Positions 1 to 9,036 of a stretch of DNA of 64,000 nt are shown piece by piece. The notes below the pieces were generated by a model, which saw only the letters and a program-made list of their open reading frames with translations, was not told where the DNA came from and searched no databases. The stretch covers positions 86,016 to 150,015 of the forward strand of contig CALYQL010000003.1 of assembly GCA_945285915.1 (NCBI GenBank). Reading direction: 5' to 3'. The position numbers and the translations under genes were made by a program. Numbering within the stretch: position 1 is the first letter of the stretch; every line of letters starts with the position of its first letter. Source of the stretch: an uncultured Bartonella sp. Lineage in GTDB: Bacteria; Pseudomonadota; Alphaproteobacteria; Rhizobiales; Rhizobiaceae.

Positions 1-1
1 A

Positions 2-2836
2 ATTGTGGTTTTGCGCCATTATGGCCGTTACCTACAACAAGCTGGTATTCCTTATTCACAAGAACGCTTGGCAAAAACGCTCAATGACTATCCTGCAATA
101 GCTCGTGATCTATATGCTTTATTCTGTTTGAAATTTGATCCAGCAAAAAAATCAAAAGATAATCAGAGCAGTGAACAAGCCATTCAAAATCGTATTGAAC
201 AAGAATTACAAACGGTACCAAGCTTGGATGATGATACGATCATAAGGCGTTACCGTAATTTAATAGAAGCAAGTGTCCGTACCAATGCATTTACACCGCA
301 AAAAGATGGTTCCCCACGGCGAATTTTGGCAACAAAATTAGAGCCAAGAAAAATTGACGGGTTACCAGAACCTAGGCCTTACCGCGAAATTTTCGTTTAT
401 GGACCTGAAGTAGAAGGTGTCCACCTTCGGTTTGGCCCTGTCGCACGCGGCGGAATAAGATGGTCTGATCGCGCATTAGACTACCGGACTGAAGTGTTAG
501 GTCTTGTAAAAGCACAACAAGTTAAAAACGCAGTTATTGTGCCTGTTGGTTCTAAAGGTGGATTTTACCCACATCGCCTTCCCCAAAGTTCGGATCGGGC
601 AGAAATTAATGAAGCGGCAAGACAGGCTTACATTTTGTATATTTCTGCTATGTTGTCGATAACAGATAATTTGGTTGATCGGAAAGTTGTGGCACCAGAC
701 GGTGTCATTCGCCATGATGGAGATGATCCATATTTTGTTGTCGCCGCAGATAAAGGAACAGCAACATTCTCCGATACAGCAAATGCGATCAGCGAATCTT
801 ACGGATATTGGCTTGATGATGCGTTTGCATCTGGTGGTTCTGCCGGTTACGACCATAAGGAAATGGGCATTACTGCAAAAGGTGCCTGGGAAGCGGTTAA
901 GCGTCATTTCCGTGAATTATTTGATAAAGATATCCAAGTAACGCCGTTCACATGCGTCGGTGTTGGCGATATGTCTGGCGATGTTTTTGGCAATGGTATG
1001 CTGTTATCAAAAAAGACAAAGCTTATTGCCGCTTTTGACCACCGCGACATCTTCATTGATCCAACGCCGGATTGTGACCAATCTTTTGAAGAAAGAAACC
1101 GTTTATTCAATCTACCAAGATCAAGTTGGCAGGATTACGATAGAAATAAAATATCAAAAGGTGGTGGTGTTTTTTCTCGGTCATTAAAAACAATTACATT
1201 AACACCAGAGGCAGCAAAAGCTATCGGCTTAGATAAAGAAACAGCCACACCCTTTGAAGTTATCAATGCTATTCTAAAGGCAGATGTCGACCTGTTATGG
1301 TTTGGTGGCATTGGAACCTATGTAAAGGCGTCCTTCGAAACCAATTCCGAAGTCGGTGATCGTGCCAATGATGCAATCCGCATTTCAGGTAATGAATTAC
1401 GTGCCAAAGTTGTTGGCGAAGGTGCCAATCTTGGTATGACGCAACGGGGACGTATCGAATACTCGATGCATAATGGCCGTTGTGATACCGATGCAATTGA
1501 TAATTCGGCTGGTGTTAACTGCTCTGATATTGAAGTTAATATCAAAATTGCTCTTGCATCTGCCATGCAAGCCAACAAACTGACGCGTGAGGCACGTGAC
1601 AAGTTACTAAAGGAAATGACACCTGAAGTATCGCGTTTGGTTTTGTGCAACAATTATTTGCAACCTTTAACCTTATCATTGGCTGAAAGTCGTGGAACGC
1701 TCGATCTACCCTATCAAATGCGTTTCATAAATGATTTAGAACGCCGCAAGTTGCTTGATCGTAAAGTTGAAATCCTCCCAACTGATCAAATTTTACGAGA
1801 CAGACTCGCAAAAGGTCAAGGTCTAACGAGACCCGAATTGTCAGTTGTTATGGCTTATGCCAAACTCACTTTGGAAGAAGAAATTACAAAGAGTAATTTG
1901 TCTAATGACGAGTACTTCAAAACAGCTCTACAAAACTATTTCCCAATTCAAATGCAGGAAGCATTTGCAACCGATATCGAAAACCATCCTTTGCGTCGCG
2001 ATATCATTGCAACGATCATTTCCAATGACATTATTAACCGTGGTGGACCAACTTTCGTTAACCGTTTGCAAGATAAATGCGGTCAGACAATAGAAAATGT
2101 TGTGCGTGCTTATATTGCTGTACGCGATGGTTTTGCAGTTCCTAGCCTTTATCAGGAGCTGGATAAGCTTGACAATCTTATCGCAGGGCAAGTGCAAAAT
2201 CAGTTTTATGCCACAGTGACCCATATGTTATTTGCCACAACAGGTTGGGTATTAAGAAACATTGACCTAACGATTCCTTTGTCCGATTTAGTGCAAACGA
2301 TAAAAAATGCCCGCAAGGTTATTGAACAGCAAATTAGCACGCTAATGCCTGTTCATATGCAAAACCATATAACAAATATTGCTTCAGAATATTGCAATAA
2401 GGGTGCGCCTGAAGATTTAGCAAATCGTTTGGCTTTACTTGATGTAGCAACCATGATTCCAGACATCGCATTGATTGCAAAACAAACAAAAGAAGAATTG
2501 GGTAAAACAGCAGAACTCTATTTCTCATTTGTTGAAATGTTCCGCATCAATCGGATTGAGGAGGCAAGCCACGCTATACCGGTTGTTGATTATTATGACG
2601 GTATGGCACTATCGCAGGCTAATGATACAATTGCTGAAAGTTTAAGAGGTATTGTTACAAAAGTTCTGGCATCTTACGGAAATACCCCTAATCCATTGCA
2701 AGCTTGGCTCGACGAAGAAGGTATTAAAGTCAACGATGTTATTGACCGAATGAGTGCTCTGATTGATGGAGAACTCAATCTATCACGTTTTATCTTCGCT
2801 GCCGGCATGATGGCAAATCTCGCTATCAATAAATAA
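2..2836 (+). CDS. gdhB: NAD-specific glutamate dehydrogenase, large (180 kDa class) type, 3' part
   Basis: Oxidatively deaminates L-glutamate to 2-oxoglutarate and ammonia with NAD+ in the cytoplasm. The reading frame is open to the left edge, so this is the C-terminal 944 or so residues of a protein normally near 1,550-1,600 aa; the GTG at 5 is internal. Seen in the sequence: the dehydrogenase core with GPVARGGIRWSDR, KGGFYPHRLP, VGVGDMSGDVFGNGM, AFDHRDIFIDPTPD, WFGGIGTYVKA and GEGANLGMTQRGR, followed by the long C-terminal helical region of this class. The frame is intact to TAA and a strong terminator follows directly. The next gene is convergent. The product feeds the 2-oxoglutarate dehydrogenase complex encoded at the other end of the window. 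Family assignment is very secure. Confidence 0.97.
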   Translation: MVVLRHYGRYLQQAGIPYSQERLAKTLNDYPAIARDLYALFCLKFDPAKKSKDNQSSEQAIQNRIEQELQTVPSLDDDTIIRRYRNLIEASVRTNAFTPQKDGSPRRILATKLEPRKIDGLPEPRPYREIFVYGPEVEGVHLRFGPVARGGIRWSDRALDYRTEVLGLVKAQQVKNAVIVPVGSKGGFYPHRLPQSSDRAEINEAARQAYILYISAMLSITDNLVDRKVVAPDGVIRHDGDDPYFVVAADKGTATFSDTANAISESYGYWLDDAFASGGSAGYDHKEMGITAKGAWEAVKRHFRELFDKDIQVTPFTCVGVGDMSGDVFGNGMLLSKKTKLIAAFDHRDIFIDPTPDCDQSFEERNRLFNLPRSSWQDYDRNKISKGGGVFSRSLKTITLTPEAAKAIGLDKETATPFEVINAILKADVDLLWFGGIGTYVKASFETNSEVGDRANDAIRISGNELRAKVVGEGANLGMTQRGRIEYSMHNGRCDTDAIDNSAGVNCSDIEVNIKIALASAMQANKLTREARDKLLKEMTPEVSRLVLCNNYLQPLTLSLAESRGTLDLPYQMRFINDLERRKLLDRKVEILPTDQILRDRLAKGQGLTRPELSVVMAYAKLTLEEEITKSNLSNDEYFKTALQNYFPIQMQEAFATDIENHPLRRDIIATIISNDIINRGGPTFVNRLQDKCGQTIENVVRAYIAVRDGFAVPSLYQELDKLDNLIAGQVQNQFYATVTHMLFATTGWVLRNIDLTIPLSDLVQTIKNARKVIEQQISTLMPVHMQNHITNIASEYCNKGAPEDLANRLALLDVATMIPDIALIAKQTKEELGKTAELYFSFVEMFRINRIEEASHAIPVVDYYDGMALSQANDTIAESLRGIVTKVLASYGNTPNPLQAWLDEEGIKVNDVIDRMSALIDGELNLSRFIFAAGMMANLAINK

Positions 2837-2855
2837 ACGGTCACAATAGGACTCT

Positions 2856-2885
2856 AAAAAGGGAGAGTTAAACTCTCCCTTTTTT
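2856..2885 (+). terminator. Rho-independent terminator after glutamate dehydrogenase
   Basis: Perfect inverted repeat GGGAGAG-TTAA-CTCTCCC (2861-2878) flanked by A and T runs, ending in six T on the plus strand, 20 nt after the dehydrogenase stop. The A-tract and T-tract symmetry could let it serve the convergent DUF2125 gene (ending 2930) as well. Confidence 0.9.
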
Positions 2886-2929
2886 CATTCCGCGCTGTCT
2901 CATTCAAAATATAAAGAATGCTGCTGTCA

Positions 2930-3964
2930 TCAAATAGGATCAATTCTACCAATTTTAAAAAAGCCTAATCGAGCTTCCCCGTGATTTACCGTCAACATAA
3001 TCACTGGATTACCATCCTTGTTTTTTGGCATGGCATTTATGGCAAAGAAAACAGTTTTCAAATTATCTGACTGTGATGGTAACAATGTCTGTATTGTACG
3101 CAATAACTCATTCTGATCTGAAATGGCTATCTCGAAATTGGCGTCAAGATACCCATCTTCATCAAAGGCAAAAGGTCCCGATATCGCAACCTTACCGCCA
3201 CTTGAAAAATCTATATGTGCTGCGTTGAGTTCGCCTTTATGATTGTGTAGCCGTTCAACCCAGTCGCTTTCACCGTCATCTTTAAGCAATGTTACAGCGT
3301 TTTCCAAACTCCATTTTATGTCACCACTTATCTCGGGCAAAACTGTATTTTCCCGAGGGATAACAAGAGGGAGATTTAACTTATCAAAATTGAAATTGAC
3401 CGATAAATCACTATTCAAACCCTTTGCTTCAAAACGCAAAAATTGCCCTGTTGCCCTATCTGTTAATGCACCAGCTTCAGCTTTGGCACCAACTTCAAAA
3501 TTTTCTGATGTCAAAATGATATGATCAGGTATTGGTTGGCTAACATCTGTTTCCAATTTGAGGCTGTTCCATTTGGCCAGTATCGGTACAAGTCCCGGCA
3601 CTTCAATTGAAGCAGGTGGCGCTATCGTCAACTCCAACCAGCGCGGCGTATAAATAGCTACACCAGCTGCCAATTTCTCACTTGAAAAGGCAAAACCCTT
3701 CATGGGTTGCTGCAAATTAACAGTGTCGCAGGTAATCCCTATCCGTAAAGGATAACCAGTTTTGTGCATATTTTCGCACAACACGTCAAAACCATGATCA
3801 TTGTAACGCTGCGCTTGTTGTGCAACTTTATTTTCAACCATATTGGCAAGAAAAAACCAAACTATTGTATAGATAACAATAATCGAGATAATGATAAAAA
3901 TGATAGCCTTCGAATATGAACGGCGTTTTTGCTCGCGAAAAAGCGATAATTCAGGTGACGGCAT
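2930..3964 (-). CDS. DUF2125 family membrane-anchored protein
   Basis: Function unknown. The protein has a single N-terminal membrane segment (about residues 20-42, rich in I/V/F) after a short basic cytoplasmic stretch, then a periplasmic domain of about 300 residues with the layout of DUF2125 proteins of Rhizobiales, including an early conserved Cys pair (CENMHKTGYPLRIGITC). Start: ATG at 3964 gives MPSPELS; a TTG two codons upstream (3970) is also possible, because an AGGA lies 5 nt before the TTG and 11 nt before the ATG. It stands alone, convergent to the glutamate dehydrogenase and divergent from chaC. The family name comes from overall resemblance, so confidence in it is moderate; that it is a real gene is secure. 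Confidence 0.75.
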   Translation of the reverse strand: MPSPELSLFREQKRRSYSKAIIFIIISIIVIYTIVWFFLANMVENKVAQQAQRYNDHGFDVLCENMHKTGYPLRIGITCDTVNLQQPMKGFAFSSEKLAAGVAIYTPRWLELTIAPPASIEVPGLVPILAKWNSLKLETDVSQPIPDHIILTSENFEVGAKAEAGALTDRATGQFLRFEAKGLNSDLSVNFNFDKLNLPLVIPRENTVLPEISGDIKWSLENAVTLLKDDGESDWVERLHNHKGELNAAHIDFSSGGKVAISGPFAFDEDGYLDANFEIAISDQNELLRTIQTLLPSQSDNLKTVFFAINAMPKNKDGNPVIMLTVNHGEARLGFFKIGRIDPI

Positions 3965-4104
3965 AACCAAATTTTTCCTGACCTAGGACTGCAACAAGTT
4001 TAAGATAATAGATAATATCATGCTATATCGCCATAGACTTTTATGGTTTTTTTGATGCATAAACTATTTAAAAGTCGAATATTCGTCGGTCATAGGGGGA
4101 GTTG

Positions 4105-4629
4105 ATGGTAATGAACGATTTTTGGGTATTTGGGTATGGTTCTCTTATGTGGAACCCTGGCTTCATCTATGATCATGTCATGCCGGGGCGTATTTACGGC
4201 TACCATCGTTCATTATGCATCTATTCACATCATTATCGCGGCACTCCTGAATTTCCCGGCCTTGTATTGGGGTTAAATCGGGGCGGTTGTTGCGATGGTT
4301 TAGCTTTTCACGTCACCAAACAGAACGCAAATAAAACTTACGAGTACCTTATCGAGCGAGAACAGGTGAATAGCGTATATATTGAAAAACAACAATCAAT
4401 CTACTTACAAGATAAACGCGTTGTAAAAGGGCTATTTTTTGTCGCGGATGAAACGCACGAACAATATGCCGGTAAACTCGACGTCCAAGAAATGGTAGAA
4501 ATTATACGCAGAAGTAGCGGTATTGCTGGTACGAATAGCGATTACGTCCTTAATACGATCGAGATGCTGCGTGAGAAAGGCATACAAGACACACAACTGG
4601 GAAAACTTGCTACATACCTTACCCAATAA
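4105..4629 (+). CDS. chaC: Gamma-glutamylcyclotransferase, ChaC-like
   Basis: ChaC-type enzymes cleave glutathione or gamma-glutamyl peptides to 5-oxoproline in the cytoplasm. Seen: the N-terminal FGYGSLMWNPGF substrate-binding loop (residues 9-20), the GYHRSLC segment, and LIEREQ near residue 82-87 carrying the probable catalytic Glu (E86 by position in the family). At 174 aa it is a little shorter than the usual 180-220 aa. Start: ATG at 4105 lies 4 nt after an AGGGGGA ribosome site; TTG 4102 and ATG 4111 are in frame. It is a single gene, convergent with the glutamine amidotransferase 54 bp downstream. A gamma-glutamyl enzyme next to an amidotransferase is suggestive, but they are on opposite strands. 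Confidence 0.88.
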   Translation: MVMNDFWVFGYGSLMWNPGFIYDHVMPGRIYGYHRSLCIYSHHYRGTPEFPGLVLGLNRGGCCDGLAFHVTKQNANKTYEYLIEREQVNSVYIEKQQSIYLQDKRVVKGLFFVADETHEQYAGKLDVQEMVEIIRRSSGIAGTNSDYVLNTIEMLREKGIQDTQLGKLATYLTQ

Positions 4630-4683
4630 TATAGGGGCAAAATATACAACAACGGCACCGTGCGCTGAATATCTAAAAAATAA

Positions 4684-5427
4684 TCATGCAGTTTGCGTTG
4701 TACCAAAAATTTTCTCTAAAGCTTTTTCAAGCCAATTACGCAATGCTGGATCGTAAAGAAACCGTCCATCCAATTGCGTTTGGGCACATTGCGCACCTTT
4801 TTCCTGCAAACGGGCTGCTCCGTGGACAACCCAACGATGCATCATGACTCGTGTCAATTCGGCGTGAAACTGTAATGCCCAAGCATTCTCTCCATATCGG
4901 AAAGCTTGCGTCGGATAAACCGAACCTTCAGCAAGCAAATCGACACTAGACGGTAAATCGTAAATCCCTTCATTGTGAAAATGATAAACCATTTCCGGCC
5001 ACTCCATTACGTCGTTGCCCTTACTGGTTGCTTTGATTGGATACCATCCAATTTCAACAGCGCCATCATGATGAGGTTTTACCTTTCCGCCTAAATTACG
5101 CGCCAACATTTGCGCGCCTAAGCAAACACCGAGAAAAGGTTTATTCTCCTTCAGTGCAACGGAAATCCAATCGGTTTCCCTACGAATATAATCATCATTA
5201 TCATTTACACTCATCGGGCCACCAAAAATAACAGCCCCTGCATAATCATTCAGTGTTTTAGGCAAATCATCACCCAATACGGGATGAAAAATATCCAATT
5301 CAAAACCATTTTTTTGTAATATTTGCCCTATACGACCGGTGCTTGACGTCGCACGATGCAATATGACGGCTATTTTTGATTTTGAAATTCTTGGCGATTG
5401 ATCGAATTTGCCTTCTGCCACAGACAT
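4684..5427 (-). CDS. Class I glutamine amidotransferase (GMP synthase-like, stand-alone)
   Basis: Stand-alone triad-type glutamine amidotransferase domain of the GMP-synthase/GATase1 family (COG0518-like). It should hydrolyse glutamine or a gamma-glutamyl compound; the acceptor is unknown. Seen: the oxyanion loop IFGGPMSVND (68-77), the nucleophile elbow GVCLGAQMLAR with C102, and the His-Glu pair in LQFHAE (H188, E190), so the catalytic triad is complete. No synthetase domain is attached (247 aa). It lies 18 bp downstream of the TerB-like gene on the same strand, so the two are probably co-transcribed. Start ATG at 5427. Possible roles include gamma-glutamyl-polyamine or gamma-glutamyl-amine hydrolysis; the sequence alone does not decide. 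Confidence 0.85.
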   Translation of the reverse strand: MSVAEGKFDQSPRISKSKIAVILHRATSSTGRIGQILQKNGFELDIFHPVLGDDLPKTLNDYAGAVIFGGPMSVNDNDDYIRRETDWISVALKENKPFLGVCLGAQMLARNLGGKVKPHHDGAVEIGWYPIKATSKGNDVMEWPEMVYHFHNEGIYDLPSSVDLLAEGSVYPTQAFRYGENAWALQFHAELTRVMMHRWVVHGAARLQEKGAQCAQTQLDGRFLYDPALRNWLEKALEKIFGTTQTA

Positions 5428-5445
5428 CTTATCGTATTGACCTAT

Positions 5446-5913
5446 TCATTGTTTTTGACTGCGCTTATATTTTTCTTCAATTTGTTTTTTCAGTTCCAGA
5501 CGATCATCACGATTAACACCAATTAGATCTGCTACCCGCCAAATCAAAGTATCTTCCAATTCATAAACATACCCGTCTGCATATGCTATTTCCCATAAGA
5601 GACCAATAAATGCTGTGCATTGTTGCGGCGTAAGATGACGTTTCAATATCGAGGCAAATTCCAATGGGTCAAGACAACTTTGATGAGCATTGCGCCCCGC
5701 ATCAATAAGTTTCTTTAAATCTTCACCACAAAGTTCATATTCACGCGAGACAATATTTTTTAAAGTTTCTTTTTCAACACTCTGCTCTACACCATCTGCA
5801 TAAGCGATATAAAAAAGCAAAGCGACCGCCGCCACCCTAGGATCATCTTGATCAAATTCGTCTTTATTTTTCCCAAGTGTTTGAAAAAAATCTGTCAAAC
5901 GCTGCAAAAACAA
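5446..5913 (-). CDS. TerB-like (COG4103-type) helical protein
   Basis: All-helical cytoplasmic protein of 155 aa with the acidic TerB signature twice: FYIAYADG (residues 35-41) and WEIAYADG (107-114). This matches tellurite-resistance-TerB-like proteins of the COG4103 type widespread in Alphaproteobacteria. Their function is not established; the AYADG acidic loops suggest metal binding. Start: TTG at 5913, chosen because GGAGAGGA sits about 7 nt upstream and no ATG is available; this start depends on the ribosome site. It is followed after 18 bp by the glutamine amidotransferase. Confidence 0.8.
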   Translation of the reverse strand: MFLQRLTDFFQTLGKNKDEFDQDDPRVAAVALLFYIAYADGVEQSVEKETLKNIVSREYELCGEDLKKLIDAGRNAHQSCLDPLEFASILKRHLTPQQCTAFIGLLWEIAYADGYVYELEDTLIWRVADLIGVNRDDRLELKKQIEEKYKRSQKQ

Positions 5914-6049
5914 ATGCTAATCCTCTCCAAACTCTATTTTATAGGCTAAATCACAAATAATGTATAGCCGACAAATAAAATTCCTATCAGGGCTTTGCTA
6001 AAAACCCGTTTTGTTAAGTTTATTCTTGGTCTTGTGATTAAGGCAAATA

Positions 6050-7594
6050 TTAGCCCTTATAAACACCAGGATCATCGACATTGATACGGGTCATATTTTC
6101 AGCATCATCAGGTTTTGATGGATCAATAGCATCAACAACCAACACTGGTTCTGCCGCTAATGTCTTCTCCTTAGCTGAAAAATCACTGTCTGCCAGCTTA
6201 ATATCAGATGTTTGATGTGGGAAGTTATCAATGCCAGCATTTTTGATAGTAGTGACATCCAATACAGGCTTATGAGATTCATTTTTGGGCATATTACCCG
6301 CTAAAGACTGTGCTGGCACTTTCCACTCAAAAGCATCAAGTTTACCAGTCAAAGGCGAAACAGGTTGCCATTTTTCGAAAGCAACCCCATCTGCCATCCA
6401 TACTGGATCACGTTGTGCACGTACTGCATTAGATAACCATTGCCGAACTTTGCCCTGATCACCACTTTGAACTTCTTCTATATCAGCCAATAATAGGTAA
6501 GCACTTTCACGTGGGTTTATTTCTACTGCCTTTTCAGCTTGTTCACGTGCAAGTGGCAATTCTCCGGCGTCAAAAGCTGCACGTGCTAAAACCATGCAAG
6601 ATTCAAATTGATCCGGGTTATTGCTTGCAAGTTTTCTTGCTTTTTTCAACCGGTCAACCGCACGCTCCTGCCCCATCAAATAAACATCAGCCAAATCTGG
6701 ATGAGGCGACTTTCTCCATAATGCCTCAATAAGTTTATCAGCTTTCCGCACTTCATGAAGTTGATATAATATATCCGCAGCAACAATTGTTGCCGGCACA
6801 AAATCTGGCTCCAATTTTTGCGCTTTAAGTGCTATTTTTCGCGCATCATCGGGATAATTCTCGAATTTTTCCATTGCTTGACCGGTCAACAAAACAACAC
6901 GCTGGTGATTATGCGGTTTGTCTGTCCGTTCAAAACGCGGCAAAGCCTTTATTTCCCTATCGAAAAGCTCAATCGCCTTGTCCCAATCACCCTCTGCACT
7001 CAACCGATTGAGCATAGCACGATTTGCCCACTTAACAGTTGGCGAAATAAGGGTAGCCTGTTCGGCATACTGCCCAGCGGCTTCATAAGCGCCTGATTTC
7101 ATGGCTTCCCGAAAAAGACCATTTAAACCTATTAAACGTGTCTTAGGATTTTTGCTCATTTCTTCGTAAACACGAATTGCATTTGGTATATCGTTTTCAA
7201 GCAATAAAGTCTGGGCTTCCATAAGCTTGACTAGCGGTTCATGATCGCTGTCGATGTATCTAGTTACGCGTTTATTCATTCGCCGCGCTGTATCCAAATC
7301 TCCCGACAAGACTGCCAATAATCCACTCGATAATGCTTCCTGCCCCTTTTTTTGTCTTTTCTGTGCAAAGTGCTTTGATACATTTCGTGGTGCAGTAAAC
7401 AATACCCGTAATAACCAGATGATGAGTAAAGCGACAACCAACAACACAACAAACAGTATAACAGCTGTAAAAAATGACACTGTCACACGTGTTGCACCAA
7501 ATGTCATCACTAGGTCGCCCGGATTATTCGCTAACCAAGCAAAACCAGCTCCAATAACGACGACTATAAGAATATAAAGAAGTACCCGAACCAT
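6050..7594 (-). CDS. hemY: HemY-like inner-membrane TPR protein
   Basis: Member of the HemY family (HemY N-terminal domain plus tetratricopeptide repeats), a membrane protein encoded in heme-biosynthesis operons and thought to help coordinate late steps; it is not protoporphyrinogen oxidase. Seen: two N-terminal membrane segments (about 4-22 and 40-67), a basic cytoplasmic linker, then helical repeats to about residue 400 and an acidic, Pro-rich tail. The length, 514 aa, is normal for alphaproteobacterial members. ATG start at 7594. It is the last gene of the hemD / Mic60-like / hemY run, with a 13 bp gap from the preceding gene. Confidence 0.9.
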   Translation of the reverse strand: MVRVLLYILIVVVIGAGFAWLANNPGDLVMTFGATRVTVSFFTAVILFVVLLVVALLIIWLLRVLFTAPRNVSKHFAQKRQKKGQEALSSGLLAVLSGDLDTARRMNKRVTRYIDSDHEPLVKLMEAQTLLLENDIPNAIRVYEEMSKNPKTRLIGLNGLFREAMKSGAYEAAGQYAEQATLISPTVKWANRAMLNRLSAEGDWDKAIELFDREIKALPRFERTDKPHNHQRVVLLTGQAMEKFENYPDDARKIALKAQKLEPDFVPATIVAADILYQLHEVRKADKLIEALWRKSPHPDLADVYLMGQERAVDRLKKARKLASNNPDQFESCMVLARAAFDAGELPLAREQAEKAVEINPRESAYLLLADIEEVQSGDQGKVRQWLSNAVRAQRDPVWMADGVAFEKWQPVSPLTGKLDAFEWKVPAQSLAGNMPKNESHKPVLDVTTIKNAGIDNFPHQTSDIKLADSDFSAKEKTLAAEPVLVVDAIDPSKPDDAENMTRINVDDPGVYKG

Positions 7595-7607
7595 GTCATA
7601 TACCCCT

Positions 7608-8945
7608 TTAATGTTGGTCTTTTGCTGTCGATGGCTGCATAATGGACGTCAATGCTTCTGACAAAAGCGCATCAGTATTGCGTTTCAATGTCAATTTCTG
7701 CATGAAATCTGCAGAAACATCCTTAGCATTTTGTGGCAAATTCTGCCATTCAGCAAGTGCCTTTTCATAATCGCCATTTTTAATGGATACTTCCATTCTT
7801 GCTGCAATGGCTGCCGGATTATCACCTTCAACGTCTCCAATCGGTCGTGATGAAACAAGTCCCTTGGCACCTGCCCACAATTGTTCACCAATACCAGCAT
7901 CTTCCGCAGCCTGATTCTCGGTTGCTGCAATTTTATCTGCTATATGCGAAAATTCCGTGGCAAGTTCTGCTTGGTTAGGTAACCCTTTTATTGCATTTGC
8001 TTGAAGCTCGTCGAGCCCTTTTAAACTAGGAGCAACGCTGCGCAAAATTTGCAGCTCGTTGACATATGATCCACCACGATCAACCGCACTTTTTAATGAA
8101 TTAACGGCTGTGATAATTGCAATTTCTTTCCCTTGAACAGGGTTAGATAATTGCGATTTCATATCGTCCATCTGCTGTGTTAAAACTTTTATGTCATCAG
8201 AATTTTTGGTACTGAGTGATAAGGCTTTTCCTGTTTTTTGCACCACATCATCAATAGCGGACAATTTCTGATCAACACTATCAAACTTTTTTGACAATGC
8301 ATCTAATGCTTGGGGATCACCATTCTGTGCCGCTATCGAATTTACAGTATTGTTAAGAGTTGCAACACTGTTATTCGTGCTGGCTAATTGCTGACCAATA
8401 TCATTGGTTTTCGCGTTTAATGTTTCAACAGCCGCAACGACATCATCAATAGCTTTACGATCTTCACCCGACAACTGCGCCGTTGAAGCAACACCATCAG
8501 CAATTTGCTGTTTAAAATTACCGAATTGTTCTTCCAGTCCTGACACTTTGTTTTGAACCGTAGAATCGGAAGACGTAAACGGTAAAAGACCTAACCACTG
8601 TAATCCAGCACCCAAGATAAGCGCGACAACACCACCCGATAATCCTGCAACAAAAAGGCTACCTGTACCTCTTTTAGATGAATTACTTATCGCAGCTTGC
8701 CTTGCGTCATCACGTTTATCATTCTCCAACGGACGCTTATTATCTTGCCTTGATTGAGAATTTGATGAAGCTGTTGTTGTTTTATCATGCCCTGTTTGAG
8801 ACATTGGAGTTTCCTGTTTTTCGTCAATAGCAATAGGCTCTGCTTGTGGTGTCGACTTTTGCAAAGGCACATGATCGATAGTTATTGGTTTGCGACTTTT
8901 GCCCGCATGCTGTGATTTAGCTGGTGGTTTCACAGATTGTGCCAT
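7608..8945 (-). CDS. Mic60/mitofilin-like inner-membrane protein (COG4223)
   Basis: Alphaproteobacterial mitofilin homologue, related to mitochondrial Mic60, a membrane-shaping protein of cristae and of bacterial intracytoplasmic membranes. Seen: a disordered, Gln/Lys/Ser-rich N-terminal 90 residues, one membrane span (about 96-123, rich in G/L/V), a long coiled-coil-like region with heptad-like L/V/I spacing (about 128-290), and a C-terminal helical domain with conserved ALAEWQNLP-type sequence. It has the usual order (TM, coiled coil, mitofilin signature) and the usual genomic place between hemD and hemY. ATG start at 8945. The family is secure by context plus architecture; any membrane-remodelling role here is inferred from relatives. 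Confidence 0.85.
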   Translation of the reverse strand: MAQSVKPPAKSQHAGKSRKPITIDHVPLQKSTPQAEPIAIDEKQETPMSQTGHDKTTTASSNSQSRQDNKRPLENDKRDDARQAAISNSSKRGTGSLFVAGLSGGVVALILGAGLQWLGLLPFTSSDSTVQNKVSGLEEQFGNFKQQIADGVASTAQLSGEDRKAIDDVVAAVETLNAKTNDIGQQLASTNNSVATLNNTVNSIAAQNGDPQALDALSKKFDSVDQKLSAIDDVVQKTGKALSLSTKNSDDIKVLTQQMDDMKSQLSNPVQGKEIAIITAVNSLKSAVDRGGSYVNELQILRSVAPSLKGLDELQANAIKGLPNQAELATEFSHIADKIAATENQAAEDAGIGEQLWAGAKGLVSSRPIGDVEGDNPAAIAARMEVSIKNGDYEKALAEWQNLPQNAKDVSADFMQKLTLKRNTDALLSEALTSIMQPSTAKDQH

Positions 8946-9036
8946 TGCTCCTCGCTTTCATTGTCCTCAAGTTAACAAATAACAGCACGAAATGAAGGAA
9001 TAGTTTAAAATAATATAATTAAACTTAGCAATATAT

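Noticed and set aside
5914..6049. Small gene between the TerB-like gene and hemY
   Set aside because: No frame longer than a few dozen codons with a ribosome site; it reads as intergenic sequence.
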